A stretch of DNA of 64,000 bases, taken from assembly GCA_964646755.1 (NCBI GenBank), contig CAZYIE010000001.1:124001-188000 (forward strand), given 5' to 3'. The DNA comes from MVRV01 sp964646755. GTDB taxonomy: Bacteria; Desulfobacterota; Syntrophia; Syntrophales; Smithellaceae. The notes under the pieces were generated by a model. That model was not told the origin of the DNA. It saw only the letters and a list, made by a program, of their open reading frames with translations, and did no database searches. Positions within the stretch are counted from its first letter, which is position 1. Each line of letters starts with the position of its first letter. Shown piece by piece: positions 1 to 7,862 of this stretch. The translations under genes were made by a program, and so were the position numbers.

Positions 1-1274
1 AATAAATAACATGTCTGGCGGGACGGGTTGAAGATCCGGTCTTTTTCCTCCATCAAGACCATGCCCTTGCGGGTGCCCTTCATATGCCGACGCACAACTT
101 CCATCGTTCTAGGATCAATGATTTCAATCTCGTGGTCATAAATGCGCACAATCACCTTTGTATGCAACCGGGCGGGCAATGCAGCGTAATAACAGTCATG
201 GATCTGAATGGTGCCATCATCCTGCACCGTGCGTGTTTCCTGCGCAAAATAGGAGAAACTGTTGAGAGGCAGATTCCCCAGAAACGGCCTTTCTTTCTCA
301 AACATCTCCTGGACCTGCCTTTTTGTTCGGCCGTGAATCCGTATGGCGGCCCAGCGCTCTTCCCAGTGCATCAGCCACTGGTTTTGCTCTTCGATGCTTT
401 CAAACCGGCGACCCTTCAGCGCTGTATTCTGGGTGTGCTGGATCGCATTTTCAACGCTGCCCTTGCGATCGGGATCGGCCACACGGGCAGGATCAGCCAC
501 GACACAGTAATGAGCCAGGACAGAGGCGTAAACCGGGTTTAGCTGTGGTTCATAAAGATCAGGCTTAATGACGCCTTCCTTTAAATTATCCAGAACCACA
601 TATCGGGTAGTGCCGCCAAAATACCGGAAGGCCTCTTCATGCAGTTTGGCCCAGGTCACCTGGCTGGATTGCCAGACCACCTTTCGGAAACAGCGGCGTG
701 AGTATTTTAGCGTCATGACAAACAATCGGGGACGACGGTATGTGTTTGTGCCGGGTTTGAGGGTGAGAGCGCCAAGACCGTAGTCCACCTGGGCTTCTTC
801 TCCGGGCGGAAACTCCAGCCGGTCGTATTGGACGGGATCTTTTTTGCGCAGTGCGCGGCAAAACCGTTTTACGCTGTTGTATTTATGCTCGAAGGCAAAC
901 CGCTCAACCAGGTCCTGATAAATGGAGATGGCATTGCGTCCCAGGCATACCTGCTGTTCGATCCAGGGGCGGTGCGGCTCACAGACTGAGCGTGCATGGG
1001 CCGGCATGAGTTCATCCTCGTCTGCCGACGAAGACACTGGAGACACCGGTGGCCGGGGTGGGGGATTTTGACCATTGTCACATTCGGAGCCGGTGGCCAC
1101 CCCGGGGGATTTTGAGATGCTGTCACCATCCTGCTTGTTACTTTCCGCCATACGGGCATATTTACGGATTGTCTTGCGATCTACGAGCACTTTGCGCTCG
1201 ATCTCGCGCTGACTGACTCCGTTGGTAAGTAGTGTAATTATCGCTGCTTTCTTGTTCGGTTGCAAAACGTTCAT
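1..1274 (-). CDS. istA: IS21-family transposase IstA, 3' end off the window
   Basis: DDE transposase of the IS21 family, which acts with an IstB AAA+ helper to move the element. The reading frame opens at ATG 1274 and runs without a stop to base 1, so the C-terminus is missing. The N-terminus has a helix-turn-helix (GVSQREIERKVLVDRKTIRK). After a Pro-rich linker comes an integrase core with the three expected acidic residues in QVDYG, VLDNLKEG and KGSVENA. The catalytic core is therefore intact and the element could be active if the rest is whole. The linker region is encoded by DNA that carries two further copies of the terminal repeat. Confidence 0.85.
   Translation of the reverse strand, partial: MNVLQPNKKAAIITLLTNGVSQREIERKVLVDRKTIRKYARMAESNKQDGDSISKSPGVATGSECDNGQNPPPRPPVSPVSSSADEDELMPAHARSVCEPHRPWIEQQVCLGRNAISIYQDLVERFAFEHKYNSVKRFCRALRKKDPVQYDRLEFPPGEEAQVDYGLGALTLKPGTNTYRRPRLFVMTLKYSRRCFRKVVWQSSQVTWAKLHEEAFRYFGGTTRYVVLDNLKEGVIKPDLYEPQLNPVYASVLAHYCVVADPARVADPDRKGSVENAIQHTQNTALKGRRFESIEEQNQWLMHWEERWAAIRIHGRTKRQVQEMFEKERPFLGNLPLNSFSYFAQETRTVQDDGTIQIHDCYYAALPARLHTKVIVRIYDHEIEIIDPRTMEVVRRHMKGTRKGMVLMEEKDRIFNPSRQTCYL
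1050..1114 (+). repeat. Internal copies of the IS21 terminal repeat inside istA
   Basis: GGTGGGGGATTTTG at 1057-1070 and CCGGGGGATTTTG at 1102-1114, with GGTGGCC at 1048-1054 and GGTGGCCAC at 1092-1100, match the repeats found beyond the gene at 1387-1435. They fall in the Pro-rich linker of the transposase. Confidence 0.6.
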
Positions 1275-1385
1275 CCTTTCTCATCCTCCCAGGTTCTGTT
1301 GCGAAATGGGAGTTTGTAACGTTCTGCTGACCGTTTGGGAAGCTGCTTTAAAAAGCCTGCTTTTCAGACCTCAAAAACAGCATGT

Positions 1386-1436
1386 GGGTGGGGGATTTTC
1401 AAGTGGCCACAGGTGGGGGATTTTGGGTGGCCACCC
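1386..1436 (+). repeat. Terminal repeat block of the IS21 element
   Basis: Two direct copies of GTGGGGGATTTT, each followed within 6 bases by a GTGGCCAC-type dyad. IS21 ends usually carry multiple short transposase-binding repeats, and this block fits that arrangement. Confidence 0.6.
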
Positions 1437-1447
1437 GGGATAAGGAA

Positions 1448-1750
1448 ATGAACACCGAGATCAGGTCGATTTCCGGTTATTATACTTATTTAGGAGAGAT
1501 GCAGTTAAAAATTGGCGACCGCGCAGTTCTTTGCGCAGAAGGAGTCGGCGTTGTTGATAGATCATGTTGCGGCGCGGGGGGATGTTCCTTTTTTGAAGTC
1601 GCTGGGTATATGGTTTCCTGGAAGAAAAGTATAAACAGTAGTGGTAATGCCGTCAGTGATGTGATTCCGGTTGAAGATGATGGAGAAAGGAACCTAATTA
1701 AACAAGTGTTACGAAAAATATATACCCAGGCGCAGGTGAACTTTATATGA
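1448..1750 (+). CDS. Cys-rich conserved hypothetical protein, 100 aa
   Basis: I do not recognise a named family. The protein starts at ATG 1448 just beyond the IS element; a longer reading frame from 1382 would begin inside the IS repeats and is unlikely. Its core has a cluster DRSCCGAGGCSF with three Cys (two adjacent), followed by a hydrophobic strand and a polar C-terminal helix. The spacing suggests a small metal-binding or disulfide site, but nothing in the sequence fixes a function. A TetR-family gene follows on the same strand 35 bases downstream, so the two could be co-transcribed. The IS inserted immediately upstream may have replaced the native promoter. Confidence 0.55.
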   Translation: MNTEIRSISGYYTYLGEMQLKIGDRAVLCAEGVGVVDRSCCGAGGCSFFEVAGYMVSWKKSINSSGNAVSDVIPVEDDGERNLIKQVLRKIYTQAQVNFI

Positions 1751-1785
1751 CCCGCCCCAAATGTTTGTACAGAAGGCAATAAGTT

Positions 1786-2466
1786 ATGATGAGGACTTTA
1801 GAAAAAGCGCGCAAATACCCAGAATCGCCTAAGGGACGGATTCTGACAGCAGCTCGTCGGTTGTTCGGTAAATACGGTTTCCGAGGCACAACGACCCGGA
1901 TGATTGCCGACGAGGTGGGAATCGACATTTCCACCCTCCACTATCACTGGGGTGACAAAATTGATCTCTACGATGCTTCCGTTCTCGACGTCAGTAAAGA
2001 TTTTAGAAAGATGATTATCAAAGTCGATAAGATGATCTGCGGTCTTTCCTTACAGGACCGTTTGTCCATTTTTATCGATGAAATGACGGACTATCTCTTT
2101 AAAAACCCGGAAAGTTCAAGGCTGATAATGTTTCGTTTTTTCGACCAGCCGAGTGAAGGAGCCATTCTTGATTTGAAAATTCACGAGTTCGTGGCCGAGG
2201 TAGCCCAGTCCATTGGTCTGGTTAACGACAAAAGAACCATTTCTCCTTACGTGCAGATGATGGTGATCGCCTTGATGAATTCGATGCATAATTTCATTTC
2301 GGGAGAGAATCTATTTCGCCCTATGATCAACGTGAGTAGGGAGGGTTATATCCTGTCGGTCAAGGAGACACTCAAATTTATTCATATACCGGCGCTTATA
2401 GATGGTTCCGGGAGTTCATGGGACCGGATTGAAACAAACAACGTCTATGAATCTTATGCGCCATGA
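1786..2466 (+). CDS. TetR/AcrR-family transcriptional regulator
   Basis: One-component regulator of 226 aa. The N-terminal helix-turn-helix spans roughly residues 15-65, with RILTAARRLFGKYGFRGTTT and a recognition helix near DISTLHYHWGDK. The C-terminal ligand-binding domain is all-helical and diverges as usual, so the ligand is unknown. ATG 1786 or the next ATG at 1789 could serve as start. The genes under its control are not obvious. Immediately downstream is only a decayed transporter start, which would have been a plausible original target for a repressor placed next to an efflux or uptake gene. Confidence 0.85.
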   Translation: MMRTLEKARKYPESPKGRILTAARRLFGKYGFRGTTTRMIADEVGIDISTLHYHWGDKIDLYDASVLDVSKDFRKMIIKVDKMICGLSLQDRLSIFIDEMTDYLFKNPESSRLIMFRFFDQPSEGAILDLKIHEFVAEVAQSIGLVNDKRTISPYVQMMVIALMNSMHNFISGENLFRPMINVSREGYILSVKETLKFIHIPALIDGSGSSWDRIETNNVYESYAP

Positions 2467-2592
2467 AAAACAGGAGAAGGTGAATAGAGTCCTGGGGAGT
2501 TTTGAAAAAGTAAAAATACTCGGTCCGGCGCAGCTGTCACCGAAAAGGAAATATTGGCTCAAATATTAAATATAAAATAAGGAGTGCATTTA

Positions 2593-2740
2593 ATGGCAAC
2601 AGAAGCAACTGTAAGGCCTCGGTGGATCCCATTGCTCGGGGGGGGGTGGGATCAACAACATGCGGGTCACTCTTGTATGCCCTCTCTATTTTCTTGCAGT
2701 AAGTATTTCTCAAGATAGTGGAGAGGTTTGGTCCTCCTTT
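2593..2740 (+). pseudogene. Relic of an MFS (OFA-type) transporter N-terminus
   Basis: A good ribosome site (AAGGAG, 8 bases) precedes ATG 2593, which opens MATEATVRPRWIPLLGG, a typical N-terminus of an oxalate/formate-antiporter-type MFS carrier. A run of nine G follows at about 2638 and the frame is lost; the expected motif continues in another frame as CGS-LYALSIFLQ and then meets a stop. After about 2740 the sequence turns into the 3' end of the opposite-strand TVP38-like gene. This is a truncated, frameshifted fragment. An indel in the G run could be a sequencing error, but the missing rest of the gene is not. Confidence 0.4.
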
Positions 2741-2741
2741 T

Positions 2742-3455
2742 TTATCGGGTGTCTTGCGATGGTGGTATTGGTTTTTTTCCAAACAGCCGCCAAGCGGAAA
2801 TGCCGCTAATGTTAAGCAGTGCGGCAACCAGCCCCACAGGGACAGCCATCTTCAAGGTGAACAGGGTATCCGTTGATTGTAAAACTGCGATGGAATCAGC
2901 AAAATAGTAGGTAATGGCAATACCTGGAATAATACCCAATGCAGAGCCGGCAATGTATTGATAAAGCCGTACCTTGGTCAGGCCAATAGCCCAGTTGAGG
3001 GGTGATGCTACAAAAAGAACAAGGCGCAGCAGCAGTACTGTCAGAAACCCGTTCTCTGCAAGGCGCTCATCAAAAGCCAGCAGGTGATGGAAACGACTCT
3101 CCAGTGATGCTTGAAAAATATCACGTAAAATATATCGTGCACAGAGAAAGGTACCTGTTGAACCAACGACTACACCAATCCAGCCGTAAATAAAACCTTT
3201 TACGCCTCCGAAAAGCAAGCCTCACATTGCAAGCAGAACAATCTCGGGCAGATGCAGAAAGATACCCGCAATGCACAGGCCAATAAAAACAAGAGGGCCG
3301 TAGGGGCTGAAAGAATCTATGAGCGCCCGCATTTCATTAAAATTTATGTATATCGAAAAATCGTAGTTGCTGTAAATCCAGAGAATCATTCCTGCCAGAA
3401 AAAGACCGATACAAATCTTAATGTACTTTTTTACCATGCAGTGACTCATGATCAA
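2742..3455 (-). pseudogene. TVP38/TMEM64 (VTT-domain) membrane protein broken by one in-frame TGA
   Basis: Small DedA-like integral membrane protein. The minus-strand frame opens at ATG 3455, reads 77 codons ending LPEIVLLAM, meets TGA at 3224-3222, and continues in the same frame as GLLFGGVKGFIYGWIG to the natural stop at 2742. The interrupted stretch is the conserved G/F-rich VTT core (LLFGG...GxxxG). A single base change explains the break. Downstream re-initiation at TTG 3218 is possible but would lack the first two membrane segments. The start overlaps the stop of the dehalogenase gene (ATGA), so the two were translationally coupled. Point mutation, sequencing error and stop-codon recoding all remain possible. 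Confidence 0.7.
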
Positions 3456-4357
3456 GTTTTTCGGATAAATTCCACCACCACTTGCGCGAGCTCTTCTCCG
3501 CAGTCCTCCTGAATAAAATGCCCACCCCCCTTGATTACGACGTGAGACTGCTCCTGTGCACCGGGAATCAGGTTCTGAAAAACAATCTCCCCACCCCGTG
3601 TGATAGGATCGGAATCGCTAAAGGCCGTTAGGAACGGTTTGTCGAAAACTTTAAGCACTTCCCACGCCTTGCGATTGGCAGGAGCGGCCGGGTCGTCGGG
3701 AGATGCCGGAACAAGGGAAGGAAATATACGGGCGCCCTCCTTGTATGTTTCGTCCGGGAAGGGTGCATCATAGGCCGCTTTTACCTCGGATGACAGGGGC
3801 TTGACGCAACCACCGTTCACGATTGTACTCACAGGGAATTCCGGAGTTTCTTGGGAGAACGTCCGCCACGCAAGGAATGCATCTGGCATCTTCTGGTCTC
3901 CGGTGGGCACTCCTGTGTTGGCTATGACAGCCAGGTTGAATCGTCCGGGGTTGGCGGAGAGCAGGCGCAGGCCAATGAGGCCGCCCCAGTCCTGACATAC
4001 CAAAGTGATGTTGGTGAGGTTCATGTGTTCTATCAGTGCCTGCATCCAGTCCACATGGCGCTGATAGGTGTAATCATCACGGTGTGCCGGCTTGTCGGAT
4101 CTGCCAAATCCGATGAGGTCAGGGGCCACTGCCCGGAATCCTGCGGCAACGAAGATTGGGATCATCTTGCGGTAAAGATAAGACCACGATGGCTCCCCAT
4201 GCATCAGGAGCACAGTGTCGGAACTCAGGGAACCTTCATCGACATAGTGTACCCTCAGGCTACCACCCTCACCATCTTGTACATCGAAATAGTTCGGATT
4301 AAACGGGTAACCGGGCAGATCCCGGAACCTCTCATCCGGTGTCCGCAGTGCCTTCAT
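3452..4357 (-). CDS. Haloalkane dehalogenase, alpha/beta-hydrolase fold
   Basis: Hydrolyses carbon-halogen bonds of haloalkanes to alcohol and halide in the cytosol. The 301-residue length and the residue layout match DhlA-type enzymes: oxyanion motif HGEPSW at 53-58, nucleophile D123 in VCQDWGG with the halide-stabilising W124 next to it, acid D250 in SDSDP, and catalytic H280 in GGGHFIQED. Start ATG 4357 has a strong AGGGAGG ribosome site. It is first in a two-gene unit with the damaged TVP38-like gene. The coding sequence looks more GC-rich than its neighbours, which together with the nearby IS and relics suggests acquisition by transfer. An epoxide hydrolase is the nearest alternative, but the Trp after the nucleophile and the HGEPSW motif favour dehalogenase. 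Confidence 0.85.
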   Translation of the reverse strand: MKALRTPDERFRDLPGYPFNPNYFDVQDGEGGSLRVHYVDEGSLSSDTVLLMHGEPSWSYLYRKMIPIFVAAGFRAVAPDLIGFGRSDKPAHRDDYTYQRHVDWMQALIEHMNLTNITLVCQDWGGLIGLRLLSANPGRFNLAVIANTGVPTGDQKMPDAFLAWRTFSQETPEFPVSTIVNGGCVKPLSSEVKAAYDAPFPDETYKEGARIFPSLVPASPDDPAAPANRKAWEVLKVFDKPFLTAFSDSDPITRGGEIVFQNLIPGAQEQSHVVIKGGGHFIQEDCGEELAQVVVEFIRKT

Positions 4358-4562
4358 GTCGCACCTCCCTCAAGAACATCATTTAGGCCGTGCCGAGACT
4401 TCGGCTGGTATTGGGATAGGCCTTCTTTTTCGTTATTTATATCACAATAATAGAGAGGAAAACATCCTTGATTTTCTTTTGAAGTTAAGCATTTTCATCA
4501 ATGTTGACGTTTTGTGGACTTCAGGAAGCTATACGTATTTTTGTTTAGACCGAAGCCACAAG

Positions 4563-5138
4563 CTACTTCGCATGCTGGATTTTTTGGATAGCTCTATCCA
4601 AATCAACTGTCATAGAACTCGCAATCTTTTTTTCAATGGCATAGGCATTACTTTCGTTCTGCCGGATGCGATTCTTTATCTCTTCAGTAGCGCCATAACG
4701 CTGAATGATATCTTCCACTCGTTCGGAGAGGCTTACGATCCTGTCGTGCATAACTCTCTTGTCGGCGTAATGGATAATCTCTCGTTCTTCCAATTTCTCT
4801 AGCGGATTGAAATCAAGAAAGAATACATGTTGCTCCACAATCTTGCCGACACTCACGAATCCCAGCTCTCGCAAAAGTTCCCCACCGGATTGATCATGCG
4901 GTTCTCTTGTTTCTAAAGATCTCGTCTTGGTTATGTCATGAAGTAGTGCTGCTGCCATAACCAGATTCCTGTTTATGGATACCCTGTTTATAAGATTGTC
5001 TGTTATTGCCAGAGATACACGCATCACCTGTCGAGAATGGGCAACGATGTTTGGCAACATGCAATATTTTTCCATGAGTTTATGGCATTCCTCTGGCGAA
5101 GGAATTCTATCTATAAAAGATGCAGGCGTAATTGTCAT
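4563..5138 (-). CDS. HD-domain phosphohydrolase-like protein
   Basis: Metal-dependent HD-superfamily protein of 191 aa. The expected ligands are visible: H34 in VAHSRQV, H67-D68 in ALLHDITK and D126 in HYADKR, with H104 in EQHVF as a further candidate. This pattern fits small HDIG-type hydrolases acting on nucleotides or phosphate esters; the substrate cannot be inferred. Start ATG 5138 is supported by AGGAAGG upstream. It stands alone, separated by about 200 bases from the dehalogenase on the same strand. Confidence 0.8.
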   Translation of the reverse strand: MTITPASFIDRIPSPEECHKLMEKYCMLPNIVAHSRQVMRVSLAITDNLINRVSINRNLVMAAALLHDITKTRSLETREPHDQSGGELLRELGFVSVGKIVEQHVFFLDFNPLEKLEEREIIHYADKRVMHDRIVSLSERVEDIIQRYGATEEIKNRIRQNESNAYAIEKKIASSMTVDLDRAIQKIQHAK

Positions 5139-5429
5139 ATTTTACCTTCCTCATGATCTGTGTACCATAATTTAAGTTAGAGTTACGAGCCCTTTATTGA
5201 TTATTGCCGATTGAAATGTTTTTTGAATTGAAAAAAAAGAAATGCAACTGTTCAGAAAGGAAGATTGATTTAGCAAGTTCGCGACAATACTGTGTACCAT
5301 TATTTTTCATCATGAATAGAGGATTCAAGTCTTTTACTTTGCTGCTTGTGTTTACTAAACGTCTTGTGCTAAATTCTCCCGCGCCAGATAGAATAATTAC
5401 ACCGGAAGACAAGCAAAGGGAAAAAAGTA
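5139..5429. other. Intergenic region between divergent HD and J-domain genes
   Basis: AT-rich stretch that should contain both divergent promoters. I see no coding potential, no RNA and no clear hairpin in it. Confidence 0.4.
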
Positions 5430-6182
5430 TTGGACACTGCCGAAGTATCAAGAGATGATTTGTTCAAGGCCTGTGAATCTTTATTCGGAACAGATATCGA
5501 TGTATCGGTCGAGTTTCTCCGCTACCTTAAACCTGCGGGTGTAAAAGCTGCTTTTCGTAAAAAGGCACTGGAGACTCATCCTGATCGCGCTGTTGTGCTT
5601 GACGGCCAAACTGATTTCATGGAGACACGTTTTAAAGAGATCAACCTCGCCTACCAGCTTTTGCAGGAATTTCTGGGTTGCCCCTGGAAATACTCTCTCG
5701 ATGAAGCGGGTACAATCTATAAATGCAGGCAGCAAACGGTAAAACCTGCAGCCAGAAGAAAAACACACAACCATAAAACAGAACCTCTTTACCGTGGCAG
5801 GATGCCGTCGCGAAGACTTTTGTTCGGTCAATATCTTTACTATGCAGGTCATATATCCCTGGCCAGCATGATTAAGGCAATTGTCTGGCAAAGATTGCAG
5901 CGGCCGTCCGTCGGCGCCATTGCGGCAAGCTGGGGATGGATAGAGGGTAAGGACATTCTGGATGTTCTGCGTTCGCGCCGTTACGGTGAAAAATTCGGCG
6001 AGTGTGCGCTGCGCCGCGGCTATATTTCCAAATATCAATTATTGTTATTGCTCGATCGCCAGCGAACCATTCAGCCGCAAATAGGGGGATATTTTGTTGA
6101 ACAGGGCATGCTTAACTCTCTCTCTCTTTACAGATCAATTGCCGAGATGAAGAAGCATAATAAGAAGTTCTGGTCTTACTAG
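5430..6182 (+). CDS. J-domain protein with C-terminal MshEN-like repeats
   Basis: The N-terminal ~90 residues form a J domain with an intact HPD at 50-52 (ETHPDR), so it should stimulate a DnaK-type chaperone. It has no G/F region or zinc fingers. The remainder contains three degenerate repeats of the pattern GQYLYYAGHIS..., GAIAASWGWIEGKD..., GECALRRGYIS and GGYFVEQGML, resembling the N-terminal domain of type II secretion/pilus ATPases (MshEN, GspE-N), which in some proteins binds c-di-GMP. Start is TTG 5430 with a purine-rich AAGGG site; no in-frame ATG lies nearby. Monocistronic. The combination points to a co-chaperone dedicated to a particular client or signal, which is inference. Confidence 0.75.
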   Translation: MDTAEVSRDDLFKACESLFGTDIDVSVEFLRYLKPAGVKAAFRKKALETHPDRAVVLDGQTDFMETRFKEINLAYQLLQEFLGCPWKYSLDEAGTIYKCRQQTVKPAARRKTHNHKTEPLYRGRMPSRRLLFGQYLYYAGHISLASMIKAIVWQRLQRPSVGAIAASWGWIEGKDILDVLRSRRYGEKFGECALRRGYISKYQLLLLLDRQRTIQPQIGGYFVEQGMLNSLSLYRSIAEMKKHNKKFWSY

Positions 6183-6330
6183 GCAGGCTGCCTTAATCTA
6201 TTCGCCCCAAGGGGCGGGGAATATGACCCGCTGGTTCCCGGATAGCTCCGCCTGCCGGGCTTCGCTTTCGGGATCAATGCCACTAACGCTTCAAACAGCA
6301 CTTCGCTTGTTTTCAGCGTGTGTCATTGAT
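6183..6330. terminator. Convergent intergenic region with a GC hairpin
   Basis: CGCCCC-AA-GGGGCG at about 6202-6215 can form a short stable hairpin between two convergent genes and may act as a terminator for the J-domain gene, although no T-run follows. Bases 6230-6285 weakly resemble the dispersed CTGGATTCC...GGAATGACA repeat seen elsewhere in the window. Confidence 0.35.
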
Positions 6331-7152
6331 TTATTTTTTTGAAGAGAAGAGCTTTTGGAAAAGCCCTCCTGATTTTTTACCACTGTCGATACTATTATCA
6401 GCTTTAGCCTGATCAATTTTCAACAAGTATTCGTAAAGCAATTTAGCTTCTTTAAATTCCGGATTTAATTTCATTGCCTTGTCCAGGAATTCTTCCGCCT
6501 TGTCCCGCTTGCCTTCCTCAAAATAGACACGAGCTATATTGTAAAGTAAATTTTCATCTTCTGAAGATACGGCTACTGCTTTAGAATAATTTTTAACGGC
6601 CTCAGTAAAGTTTTTTGTCTCGCGGTTCTGCATGCCCAAAGTGTTATAGTGCAGAATAATTCCTTCTCTGATTTCTTCACTACCGTTGATGATCTCGAGA
6701 GCCGACGGTAAGTTCTCCTGATCGATGAACACAATGGCCTGCTCGATTTTTTTGCGCATTTCTTCTTGTTGCGCCTGTTTTTCCCGGTCAAGTTCCAGTC
6801 TTTGCGCTTCGGCCGCTTCTTCGTCTTTATCTATTTTTTGCAATATTTCCTGTTCCTGCGCAACAATCATGCTTTTAATGAATTCCAGATTTGTGGCCAG
6901 ATCGGTATCTCCAAAGGTGAACTCACCGAAGATTTCCTTGAATTTTTTATGTGCAGAAAGATTTTTAAGAAAGCTTTCAATGCCTTCGTGGAGTTCTTTC
7001 TTCTCTTTGGCGGTCATGGCAATAGCAGGCATTCGATCGATGATTTCTTTAAAGGAAATTAAGCAGGAAGCAATCTTGCTCTGTTTGACATACAATTCAC
7101 ATGCATGAAAGCGACGGAGAAGTTCACCGATGTTGGATATCTTTGCAGCCAT
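6331..7152 (-). CDS. TPR-repeat protein with central coiled coil, third gene of a signalling operon
   Basis: A 273-aa soluble protein. Residues ~1-95 are helical, ~95-140 form a charged coiled coil rich in Glu/Lys/Gln, and ~140-245 hold tetratricopeptide repeats (for example NYSKAVAVSSEDENLLYNIA and ARVYFEEGKRDKAEEFLDKA). The C-terminal tail is Lys/Ser-rich and ends GLFQKLFSSKK, which could bind a membrane or partner. It lies 15 bases after the histidine kinase gene and so is probably co-transcribed with it and the response regulator. Its role is likely scaffolding; no enzymatic motif is visible. Confidence 0.8.
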   Translation of the reverse strand: MAAKISNIGELLRRFHACELYVKQSKIASCLISFKEIIDRMPAIAMTAKEKKELHEGIESFLKNLSAHKKFKEIFGEFTFGDTDLATNLEFIKSMIVAQEQEILQKIDKDEEAAEAQRLELDREKQAQQEEMRKKIEQAIVFIDQENLPSALEIINGSEEIREGIILHYNTLGMQNRETKNFTEAVKNYSKAVAVSSEDENLLYNIARVYFEEGKRDKAEEFLDKAMKLNPEFKEAKLLYEYLLKIDQAKADNSIDSGKKSGGLFQKLFSSKK

Positions 7153-7167
7153 TTGTCTTTGCCTTGT

Positions 7168-7860
7168 TTAAGGTATGTAAATTGAAAAAACCCCGCCGTT
7201 TAATGTGCCGCCATTGGCAATAGATATGAAACCGCTTTTCCCTTTGTTCTTATGCATGGCGGCAACCATTACCGAGAAATAAATACCGAGCCCTGTGCTG
7301 CCTGTTTGGAAATCTATTCCTTTTTTAAATTCCGGATTATTTTTTTCATTAAAAAGCATGGAAGGCGGATAACCTGCACCATCATCTTCAATCCGCATTA
7401 CCAGGTAGCCGTTTTCCACGACGGAGTTGAGTTTAACCTTCTCCTTGGTATAACGGAAGGAATTGTTGATGATGTTATCAAGAACCCCGGCAATGAGGTT
7501 GCGGTCGAGCGTCCAGAACAGGGCCGGGTCGCAATCAATTTCTATTAATATTCCCCGGGCATTCAGCAGTGATTCATGCTGAATTGACACATCTTCCAAA
7601 ATATCCCGAATCGAATGATAGTCGATATTAATGGCCAGTTGCGATTTTTCCGCCTTATAAAGGGAAAGCAGGCGGATTAAACTGTTATTCAAACGTTTAA
7701 TTTCATATTGCAGGTTGTAGAATTCGACATGAGAAGGACAGCTTTGCTCACGGCAATTGGCAATTATATCTTCCAGATTATTAAAGAGAAGTCCCAGTGA
7801 ATTTTTGGTGTCATGCAGCGTTGACGCCAGAATATCCGAAAAGTCCATTTTATCAGTCAT
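7168..7860 (-). CDS. Soluble histidine kinase
   Basis: Compact 230-aa sensor kinase with no membrane segment and no N-terminal input domain. The H-box is LHDTKNSLG near residue 16, the N-box DNIINNSFRYT is near 140, G1 is EDDGAGYP and G2 is GSTGLGIYF. Because it begins directly with the dimerisation helix, its signal must come from a partner protein. The adjacent genes, a TPR-bearing response regulator upstream (2-base gap) and a TPR protein downstream, are the obvious partners. Start ATG 7860 follows the stop of the upstream gene almost immediately, which suggests translational coupling. Confidence 0.85.
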   Translation of the reverse strand: MTDKMDFSDILASTLHDTKNSLGLLFNNLEDIIANCREQSCPSHVEFYNLQYEIKRLNNSLIRLLSLYKAEKSQLAINIDYHSIRDILEDVSIQHESLLNARGILIEIDCDPALFWTLDRNLIAGVLDNIINNSFRYTKEKVKLNSVVENGYLVMRIEDDGAGYPPSMLFNEKNNPEFKKGIDFQTGSTGLGIYFSVMVAAMHKNKGKSGFISIANGGTLNGGVFSIYIP

Positions 7861-7862
7861 GA

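Larger units (their letters stand above)
1..1440 (-). mobile_element. IS21-family insertion sequence, right part only
   Basis: The stretch holds the 5' part of an istA-type transposase on the minus strand plus, just upstream of it, a block of short direct repeats typical of IS21 ends. Two copies of GTGGGGGATTTT lie at about 1387-1399 and 1413-1424, interleaved with GTGGCCAC-like dyads at 1403-1410 and 1427-1435. The element continues off the left edge, so istB and the other terminus are not visible. The exact outer base and any target duplication cannot be fixed from one end; about 1436-1440 is an estimate. Confidence 0.75.

Noticed and set aside
637..1159. Two short minus-strand frames near the left edge
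   Set aside because: Both are out of frame with the continuous istA reading frame that runs from 1274 to the window edge.
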